From Salinimicrobium sp049687495 (GTDB lineage: Bacteria > Bacteroidota > Bacteroidia > Flavobacteriales > Flavobacteriaceae), in contig JBAVJB010000163.1 in NCBI GenBank assembly GCA_049687495.1, forward strand, positions 1 to 44,090: a stretch of 44,090 bases of DNA. Reading direction: 5' to 3'. Below, one piece after another: positions 14,862-20,410 of the stretch. Both the position numbers and the translations under genes were made by a program. Positions within the stretch are counted from its first letter, which is position 1; each line of letters begins with the position of its first letter. Under the pieces are notes generated by a model that was not told where the DNA came from, did not search any database, and saw only the letters and a program-made list of their open reading frames with translations.

Positions 14862-15485
14862 ATGTTAGTAGTTGAGGAAAATCAGGTTTACGAAAAGATC
14901 ATCAATGATCTTCTGGAACAACAGTATGCTGTTATAGAGGATTTCTTTTCTCTTGTTGAAGTGGAGCAGCTGCGGAATTCGCTGCTGGAAAAATACGAGG
15001 AAGACAGCTTCAAGAAAGCCGCTATTGGAAATCGCACCAATGAGTTGATCGCCAAATCCATTCGCGGGGATTTTATTCTATGGCTGAATGAAGCCGAAGC
15101 AGCCGCTGCCGAAAAAACCTTTTTCTCGAAGATCAACGATTTTGTGGACTACCTCAACAAAACCTGTTATACGGGGATCCTTCAGAAGGAATTTCACTAT
15201 GCTCTTTATCCTGAAGGCACCTTCTATAGACGTCACCTGGACACCTTCCAGAATGACGACCGTCGAAAGCTTTCCATGGTTTGCTACCTCAACGAGCAGG
15301 ACTGGCTGCCCGAATACGGAGGCGAACTGGTGATCTATAAAGAAGAGAATGGCGAGGAAAATCCAATTACACTTTACCCTTTTCCGGGGCGGGTGGTGAT
15401 CTTTGAAAGTCAGCTACTGGAGCACGAGGTAAAGCCTGTGAAAACAGAGCGACTCAGCATAACGGGATGGCTTAAGACGAGATAG
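14862..15485 (+). CDS. 2-oxoglutarate/Fe(II) oxygenase, prolyl-hydroxylase-like
   Basis: A 207-residue jelly-roll oxygenase. Iron ligands are H125 and D127 in RRHLDTF and H188 in LLEHEV; R197 in ERLSITGW would bind 2-oxoglutarate. The YALYPEGTFYRRHLD - DDRRKLSMVCYLN - YGGELVIY order matches bacterial prolyl 4-hydroxylases of the PHD/EGLN type, a Pseudomonas member of which hydroxylates EF-Tu. That target is an analogy only. The gene stands alone, has its own -7 box and is followed by a hairpin-rich spacer. Length is normal for the single-domain family. Confidence 0.82.
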   Translation: MLVVEENQVYEKIINDLLEQQYAVIEDFFSLVEVEQLRNSLLEKYEEDSFKKAAIGNRTNELIAKSIRGDFILWLNEAEAAAAEKTFFSKINDFVDYLNKTCYTGILQKEFHYALYPEGTFYRRHLDTFQNDDRRKLSMVCYLNEQDWLPEYGGELVIYKEENGEENPITLYPFPGRVVIFESQLLEHEVKPVKTERLSITGWLKTR

Positions 15486-15536
15486 TTTTTTAGTTATTGG
15501 TTAGTAGTTCATGGTGAATTGTCGTATTAAATCTTT

Positions 15537-15650
15537 GAATCCGAAGGATTCGTATGTCTGTAGAAAAGACAGGTAGTCTAGACATACGACCTCTTGGGGT
15601 CGTATCCAGACGAAATTGTTTACCTAAAATCATATCATCCCTTCGGGATG
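15537..15650. repeat. Cluster of four REP-like hairpins
   Basis: GAATCC-GAA-GGATTC (15537-15551), CGTATGTCT / AGACATACG (15551-15559 with 15580-15588), CGACC / GGTCG (15587-15602) and CATCCC-TTC-GGGATG (15636-15650) follow one another in an AT-rich spacer between convergent genes. Such CATACGACCCC...GGGGTCG arrays are common dispersed elements in flavobacteria and resemble substrates of REP-associated tyrosine transposases. No transposase gene is present here. Confidence 0.6.
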
Positions 15651-15713
15651 AATAATGACCTTAATAGTCAAAAGCGGGATTGGCCATTAACAAATAACTA
15701 TGTTTACTATTAA

Positions 15714-15893
15714 CTATTTTCTCCCGTGCCTCTTGTCCCAACTATACCTCGCATAAAAGAAAATGATGAGTACAATGACAATTCCCAGCAGGTAAGGCCA
15801 CTGGTCCTCAAGGAAAGTTTGCACCTCAAATCCGTACTGCTGTTCCGGAGGCGCCGGGCGGTCTTGTGGTAACTCGGGTTGTTGAAAGCTCAT
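15714..15893 (-). CDS. Small membrane protein, 59 aa
   Basis: A short gene with ATG at 15891-15893 and TAG at 15714-15716. The protein has a proline- and glutamine-rich N-terminus (SFQQPELPQDRPAPPEQQ, residues 2-19), an acidic stretch, one membrane helix (about 35-49, PYLLGIVIVLIIFFYARY) and a basic RYSWDKRHGRK tail, so N-out/C-in topology is likely. It lies 19 bp after the next upstream small membrane gene in a run that starts with an enoyl-CoA hydratase. I do not recognise the family. The membrane helix, the positive-inside tail and the tight operon spacing support a real gene. Confidence 0.65.
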   Translation of the reverse strand: MSFQQPELPQDRPAPPEQQYGFEVQTFLEDQWPYLLGIVIVLIIFFYARYSWDKRHGRK

Positions 15894-15912
15894 ATCCTAA
15901 AGTTAAGAAAAT

Positions 15913-16098
15913 TTACTTCCAGTCTTTTTCTTTTTTACTGTTCCTAACCACAAGGTAGATCACAAGAGCAGCAAAAAGCACGGCAACAAAAGCCATTTCA
16001 AAGAAGTGTCCTCCAACAAAATGCCCTATGGCATATCCAATTTTGTAAGAAGTAGATTTGGCGGCTTCTTCGGAAGCCAGGATTAAAAGTGCTTTCAT
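15913..16098 (-). CDS. Small membrane protein, 61 aa
   Basis: Reads from an ATG at 16096-16098, two bases after the enoyl-CoA hydratase stop, so translation is probably coupled. The N-terminus MKALLILASEEAAKS may be a weak signal or amphipathic helix. It is followed by a GxxxG-containing segment (YAIGHFVGGHFF) and a strong membrane helix (about 35-52, MAFVAVLFAALVIYLVV), ending in a basic NSKKEKDWK tail. Function is unknown; together with the 59-aa gene downstream it may form a small membrane complex. Conserved linkage to the hydratase could not be checked. Confidence 0.7.
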   Translation of the reverse strand: MKALLILASEEAAKSTSYKIGYAIGHFVGGHFFEMAFVAVLFAALVIYLVVRNSKKEKDWK

Positions 16099-16100
16099 AT

Positions 16101-16868
16101 CTATTTTTTGAATTTATCTAAAGCTTTTTTCGTGAAGTCTGAAAGCACCAGTTCTCCAGAAATGGCTGCTCTTTCCTGCAGCAGATTGTCCCAACCTGAA
16201 GTGCCTTCCCACAGCACCCTTTTCATCTCGTAAAGTGCCGCCGGATTATAGGACGCGAGTTTTTCAGAAAAGAATTGCAGCTCCTTATCCATCTCGGCAG
16301 TGTCTTCAAACACGCGGGCATAAAGGCCTTTTTCCTGGGCCCAATAAGCGTTCTTCCATTCGTGGGCGGCAAGGGTAAGTTCAGCCAATGCGGCAACTCC
16401 CATTTTACGTTCAATGGCAGGTGCAATGACGAAGGGGCCGATGCCTATGCTGAGTTCAGAAAGTTTAATAGCAGCCTGTTCGGTCGCAAAGCAGTAGTCG
16501 CAGGCCGCCGCAAGGCCAACGCCGCCGCCAACAGTTTTTCCGTGGATCCTTCCGACAATCAGTTTTTTACAGCTTCTCATGGCGTTGATGACATTGGCAA
16601 AGCCCGAGAAAAAGATTTTCCCCTGCTGCATGTTCTCTACCGCCAACAGCTCATCAAAAGAAGCACCTGCGCAAAATGCCTTTTCACCTTCAGATCTTAG
16701 GATGATCAACTGCACTTCATCGTTCTCTGAAAGTTTATCAAACTCATTTTGCAGCCGATCCAGCAGTTCGCCGGGAAAAGAATTACTGGCCGGGTGGCCG
16801 AATTCAACCGTGGCAATGCCGTTGACGATATTGGTATACAGGCTTCCGTTCTCTCTGTTGGTGGTCAT
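16101..16868 (-). CDS. Enoyl-CoA hydratase/isomerase family protein
   Basis: A 255-residue crotonase. The oxyanion-hole strands EKAFCAGASFDEL and GKTVGGGVGLAAACDYCFAT are clear, and the SELSIGIGPFVIAP block holds the second acidic position. Flavobacterial proteins of this kind are often methylglutaconyl-CoA hydratases of leucine breakdown, but the substrate cannot be fixed from sequence alone. The expected neighbours of leucine catabolism are absent; instead two small membrane protein genes follow at 2 and 19 bp. The ATG at 16866-16868 fits the family N-terminus. Confidence 0.85.
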   Translation of the reverse strand: MTTNRENGSLYTNIVNGIATVEFGHPASNSFPGELLDRLQNEFDKLSENDEVQLIILRSEGEKAFCAGASFDELLAVENMQQGKIFFSGFANVINAMRSCKKLIVGRIHGKTVGGGVGLAAACDYCFATEQAAIKLSELSIGIGPFVIAPAIERKMGVAALAELTLAAHEWKNAYWAQEKGLYARVFEDTAEMDKELQFFSEKLASYNPAALYEMKRVLWEGTSGWDNLLQERAAISGELVLSDFTKKALDKFKK

Positions 16869-16930
16869 AAAATGTGGTTTTCAGGTAAAGTTAAGACTAA
16901 AGCCGAAACTATAAAACCTGAAACCCCCTT

Positions 16931-18256
16931 CTAAACCTCCTTTTTGAGATATTTCCTGCGGAATTTGATCACAAGGGCACTGCTTCGGATGAGCATCCAC
17001 ACAAAAAAAGCAAGCCAGATGGCGTAGAGTTTCATTCCGAAGTGATCGCTCACCAGCAGTACAGGCGTGAAACCCAGGAAGGTGGCCGCTAAAAGCACAT
17101 TCCGAAGATATTTTGCTTCTCCCAGACCTTTAAAGATCCCGTCAAACATAAATGCGATCGCGTTTACCGGCTGCATGAGCAGGACCATCCAAAAAGCCGA
17201 GGTGAACAGCACTAATACCGAAGCTTCTTTGCTAAAGATCAACCCTATTTGCTCATAGAATAGCGCGCACAGCCCCATAAGAAACAGAGCGATGACAATG
17301 GCGTATTTGCTGATGTCGATGCTCAAATTCCATAATCGCCTGTAATCTTTTGCACCCAAAAGCCTTCCAGAAATGGCGTTCCCAGCGTTGGCATAACCGT
17401 CAATAAAAAAGGAGAAGAACAGCCAGATGTTCATAAGAATACTTTGGGCCGCGATATAGTTCTTACCATAGTCGGTAGCGTAGGCGTTGGCGAGGTAAAT
17501 GGCAAAATTGAGAGCTGCTGTCCTTACAAACAGGTTTGCGCTCATCAACAGCAGCCCCTTTAGCTGCGGATTTATTTTAGTGCTCAGCCTCAAACCAAAA
17601 GGGGTTTTCCTGAAGAAAAAATACAGCGCCATCACCAGCATCACAGCCTGTGAGATCACACTGGCATAAGCGGCGCCTTCAAGGTGCATTGCAGGAATAA
17701 GTCCGTCGACGCCGTAAACCAGCAGGTAATCCAGCCCTACGTTCAGGAATGCGCCGGTGAGGCTGCATTTCATGGCCCAGAGGGTGTTCTGCAGTCCGCG
17801 AAAGACTCCAAAAAGGGCAAAAGTAACGAGCGTTAAAGGATAGCCCAAGGCACGAATGCGATAGTAGCTTGCGGCATAGCTGAGCACCTCGCCCTCGGCA
17901 TTGTAGGCGCTAAAGATTTGCTTTGCAAAAAAGGCGGTGATAAAATAAATGAGCAGGCTAAGCAGCAGGTTGAAGTAGATGGCCTGCGGCACCAGGGTTT
18001 TCACCGCGTGCAGCCTGTTTGCTCCTAAATGCTGAGAAACCAGGGCCGAGATCGCAGTTTTGGTCTGAGCAAGAATCCAGATGATCGCAGACAGAAAGGA
18101 ACCCACGATTCCTGCAGCCGCCAGGGCTTCGACAGGATCTTTATCTACATTACCAATAATGCCGATGTCGGTTAGAGAGATCAGCGGTTCGGCTATTCCG
18201 GCAATGATCGCGGGAATAGCAATTTTATTGATCTCTTGAAACGAAACCCTGCTCAT
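16931..18256 (-). CDS. MATE-family multidrug/metabolite exporter
   Basis: A 441-residue integral membrane protein with about twelve hydrophobic segments in two similar halves. The opening INKIAIPAIIAGIAEPLISLTDIGIIGN carries the proline- and aspartate-containing first helix typical of MATE (DinF-type) transporters, and LGANRLHAVKTLVPQAI and LLGAKDYRRLWNLSID are the matching cytoplasmic loops of the two halves. It would export organic cations or drugs by sodium or proton antiport; the substrate is unknown. The ATG at 18254-18256 overlaps the GNAT gene stop by 4 bp, so the two form an operon. Confidence 0.9.
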   Translation of the reverse strand: MSRVSFQEINKIAIPAIIAGIAEPLISLTDIGIIGNVDKDPVEALAAAGIVGSFLSAIIWILAQTKTAISALVSQHLGANRLHAVKTLVPQAIYFNLLLSLLIYFITAFFAKQIFSAYNAEGEVLSYAASYYRIRALGYPLTLVTFALFGVFRGLQNTLWAMKCSLTGAFLNVGLDYLLVYGVDGLIPAMHLEGAAYASVISQAVMLVMALYFFFRKTPFGLRLSTKINPQLKGLLLMSANLFVRTAALNFAIYLANAYATDYGKNYIAAQSILMNIWLFFSFFIDGYANAGNAISGRLLGAKDYRRLWNLSIDISKYAIVIALFLMGLCALFYEQIGLIFSKEASVLVLFTSAFWMVLLMQPVNAIAFMFDGIFKGLGEAKYLRNVLLAATFLGFTPVLLVSDHFGMKLYAIWLAFFVWMLIRSSALVIKFRRKYLKKEV

Positions 18257-18759
18257 TCGGCAAGAAGTTTTTCATAGCAGAAGAAGGGCTCTTCGCTCTG
18301 CTTCGGAAAATAGATATTTCCAAGCCTCTTGTAACCACGGCTCTCATAGAATCTCTGGTTGCGAACGTTTTGGCTGAAGGTATCCAGCCTCACCGAAACA
18401 TAATCATGTGCACGGGCATAATCTTCGGCAAAGTCCATAAGCTGCTGTCCATAGCCTTTACCCCAAAGCTCGGGGCGGGTGGCAAGCCGGTGGATGTAAA
18501 GATTTCTGTCGTTTTCGGTTAGCCATTCAACAGGAATGTACTCCTCATCCATCTTTGGAGTGAGCACCATGATGCCCAGCAGCTCATTTTTTTCTTCTAA
18601 AATATAAAGCTCCCCGGCCTCTATGTCCATCTCCAATCTTTCAAGGGAAGGATAGAATTCATTCCACTGAAAAATGCCTTTTTTCTGCATCGCTAAAGCA
18701 CAGGCCTCGGTGAGGGATTTTACTTCGGAAAGATCTGATTTTATGGCTTTTCGTATCAT
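18253..18759 (-). CDS. GNAT-family N-acetyltransferase
   Basis: A 168-residue acetyltransferase from the ATG at 18757-18759 (MIRKAIKSDLSEVKSLTEAC); a TTG three codons upstream is less likely. The acetyl-CoA pyrophosphate loop is ELWGKGYGQQLMDFAEDYA, and VRLDTFSQNVRNQRFYESRGYKRLG is motif B of GNAT enzymes. The substrate is unknown. It is translationally coupled to the MATE exporter gene downstream; acetylation of a toxic amine paired with its export would make sense but is inference. Confidence 0.85.
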   Translation of the reverse strand: MIRKAIKSDLSEVKSLTEACALAMQKKGIFQWNEFYPSLERLEMDIEAGELYILEEKNELLGIMVLTPKMDEEYIPVEWLTENDRNLYIHRLATRPELWGKGYGQQLMDFAEDYARAHDYVSVRLDTFSQNVRNQRFYESRGYKRLGNIYFPKQSEEPFFCYEKLLAE

Positions 18760-18812
18760 GACGCGCAATAAGAAGCAACAAAAATAAATTTTACGCGAAA
18801 GAAACTAAAGTC

Positions 18813-18843
18813 TTTACTGGTATAAATAATTTAATTACATTTG
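18813..18843 (+). promoter_or_regulatory. Predicted promoter of tRNA-Ala
   Basis: TTTA at 18813-18816, a 19-bp spacer and TACATTTG at 18836-18843, then 26 bp to the mature tRNA 5' end. The -7 box is an exact consensus match. Confidence 0.6.
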
Positions 18844-18869
18844 CCCCGTTGATTTGATCAACACCAGAC

Positions 18870-18946
18870 GGGGGATTAGCTCAGCTGGCTAGAGCGTTTG
18901 GCTGGCAGCCAAAAGGTCATCGGTTCGACTCCGATATTCTCCACCA
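18870..18946 (+). tRNA. tRNA-Ala (anticodon GGC), CCA encoded
   Basis: Full cloverleaf of 77 nt: acceptor GGGGGAT pairs with ATTCTCC, including the G3-U70 pair that marks alanine tRNAs; D-stem GCTC/GAGC; anticodon stem TTTGG/CCAAA with loop CTGGCAG (anticodon GGC); T-stem ATCGG/CCGAT with loop TTCGACT; discriminator A and encoded CCA. A terminator follows at once. Confidence 0.97.
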
Positions 18947-18973
18947 AACCACTGCGAAAGCGGTGGTTTTTTT
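18947..18973 (+). terminator. Intrinsic terminator of tRNA-Ala
   Basis: AACCACTGC-GAAA-GCGGTGGTT stem-loop followed by a T-run directly after the CCA. Confidence 0.9.
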
Positions 18974-19017
18974 GTTTCTGAAAATTTCTCCTATACAAAA
19001 TGCCCTTTTTAAAGCAT

Positions 19018-19092
19018 AAAGGTCATCGGTTCCCCCGAAGCGTCGGGGCGATATTCTCCACCAAAAACCACTGTGAAAGCAGTGGTTTTTTG
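19018..19092 (+). pseudogene. tRNA-Ala 3' fragment plus duplicated terminator, with a hairpin inserted in the T-arm
   Basis: AAAGGTCATCGGTTC (19018-19032) and CGATATTCTCCACCA (19049-19063) repeat the 3' part of tRNA-Ala, but the T-loop bases between them are replaced by the 16-bp hairpin CCCCGAAGCGTCGGGG (19033-19048). A near copy of the tRNA terminator, AACCACTG / CAGTGGTT plus T-run, follows at 19066-19092. The D-arm and anticodon arm are missing, so it cannot be a functional tRNA. It looks like a recombination scar or attachment-site remnant. Confidence 0.8.
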
Positions 19093-19095
19093 TTT

Positions 19096-19174
19096 AAGAC
19101 CTGCAAGGTTTTCAAAACCTCTGAACTGAATTTTCTTATTGAAAACTACAAGATCCAAAAAAGACCTTGCAGGT
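19096..19174. repeat. Inverted repeat related to the AGACCT repeat family
   Basis: ACCTGCAAGGT near 19099-19109 is matched by ACCTTGCAGGT near 19164-19174, with about 54 bp between the arms; the left arm itself is GACCTGCAAGGTTTT followed by AAAACCT. It resembles the dispersed AGACCTNACAGGT palindromes at 36449 and 43878. Confidence 0.5.
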
Positions 19175-19184
19175 TTGGCTTAAC

Positions 19185-19559
19185 TTACTGCTTAAAATAC
19201 CTGTACTGGTAACAGTCGTAGCACTCCTCGAAAAGGATAAGCTCATTTCCCTTCAGTTTAAAGGAATGCGGAATACTTCCGTCGTCATAAATGATCATTT
19301 TCTGATCTTTTCCCGTCCGGATGGATTTTCGGGTTTCAAGATGGTATGCCTTTGATCCCATTAGGATTCCCTTCTCGAATTCTTTAATGCTGTCTTTGGT
19401 GATCACCAAAGCCGGGATCTTTGAAGCAGTTTCGACATTTTCCACCTGCCCGGTAATTCCTCCTGAAGTTTCTTCCCAGCTCCACTTCCCAACCAGATCC
19501 TTGCTACTGCCACAGGACAAGCTGAGCAAAACGAGTAGTAAAAAAATTAGCTTTTTCAT
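19185..19559 (-). CDS. Hypothetical lipoprotein, 124 aa
   Basis: The N-terminus MKKLIFLLLVLLSLSCGSSKD is a lipoprotein signal with lipidation cysteine C16. The mature part begins DLVGKWSWEETSGG and ends FEECYDCYQYRYFKQ, the pattern of a small lipocalin-like beta sandwich (VGKW start), with a CxxC pair near the C-terminus. No enzymatic motif is seen. It overlaps the upstream hydrolase gene by 4 bp, so it is the last gene of the addB-like / hydrolase / lipoprotein operon. Its function is unknown. Confidence 0.75.
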   Translation of the reverse strand: MKKLIFLLLVLLSLSCGSSKDLVGKWSWEETSGGITGQVENVETASKIPALVITKDSIKEFEKGILMGSKAYHLETRKSIRTGKDQKMIIYDDGSIPHSFKLKGNELILFEECYDCYQYRYFKQ

Positions 19560-20410
19560 ATCTCCTTTATAAAACCTGATATCTTTTCAATTATCCTTTC
19601 CATAGCTGTAGGCAGCTTCTCCTTCTCCCACGGGTGTGACATTTCAAAAACGTGGTCACTGCCCTCCAGCAGGAAGAGTTCAGAATTTTTTATCCACCTG
19701 TGAAGCTGTTCGGCATTTTCGACAGAAACCGTTGGATCTTCAGTACCGTGGATGACCAGTGTTGGGATCTGCAAGGCTTCCGCAGAAGTTGAAATGGTAA
19801 GCCGCTCCTCATTCTGCTTGAAATCTTCGTAGAAATCAAATAAGTGTGGCATTTGCTGCTTGGTTCGGGAATTCTCCACATAGGCAATGCCTTTTTCCTG
19901 CCAGGCGTTCAGCTCCTCTCCCTGCGGGAACCTGCTGCCCAGGTCACTCACGGCCGCAAGCGTGATCAATTTTTTAATACGCCTGTCTTCGGCTGCTTTG
20001 ATGACCACCACGCCTCCACCTCGGGAATGTCCCATCAGGCTCAGCGAAGAAAGATCGGCTTTTGCGGCATAGGGAAAATCCCGGCTGCTCACCCAGTCGA
20101 TCACAACTTCAAGGTCATCGAGCTCTTTGGTGTAAGTGTTCTCTCCAAAAGCATCAAGATCGGGAAAATCAATAGGATCTTCAAGGGTGCCGCCGTTAAA
20201 GGCAAAGTTAAATTTCACCACGATCATGCCTTTTCTGGCAAGATCTTCGGCCATAAGATTCCAGCCACCCCAGTCTTTAAAGCCTTTGTATCCGTGGCAG
20301 AAGATAAGAATTGGCTTTTGATTGCCTTCTTCAGATATGATCACATCGGTAGGAACAGGCCTGCCATGTTTTCCCTTAAGCGGAATATTCAAATGTTTCT
20401 TGATTACCAT
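19556..20410 (-). CDS. Alpha/beta hydrolase
   Basis: A 284-residue single-domain hydrolase without signal peptide. FCHGYKGFKDWGGW (38-51) is the oxyanion region, S129 in MGHSRGGG the nucleophile, VIHGTEDPTVS supplies the acid and GSDHVFEM the base. The family resembles dienelactone-hydrolase-like and acyl-esterase proteins; the substrate is unknown. It overlaps the addB-like gene by 7 bp upstream and the lipoprotein gene by 4 bp downstream, so all three are probably translated from one message. Confidence 0.85.
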   Translation of the reverse strand: MVIKKHLNIPLKGKHGRPVPTDVIISEEGNQKPILIFCHGYKGFKDWGGWNLMAEDLARKGMIVVKFNFAFNGGTLEDPIDFPDLDAFGENTYTKELDDLEVVIDWVSSRDFPYAAKADLSSLSLMGHSRGGGVVVIKAAEDRRIKKLITLAAVSDLGSRFPQGEELNAWQEKGIAYVENSRTKQQMPHLFDFYEDFKQNEERLTISTSAEALQIPTLVIHGTEDPTVSVENAEQLHRWIKNSELFLLEGSDHVFEMSHPWEKEKLPTAMERIIEKISGFIKEI

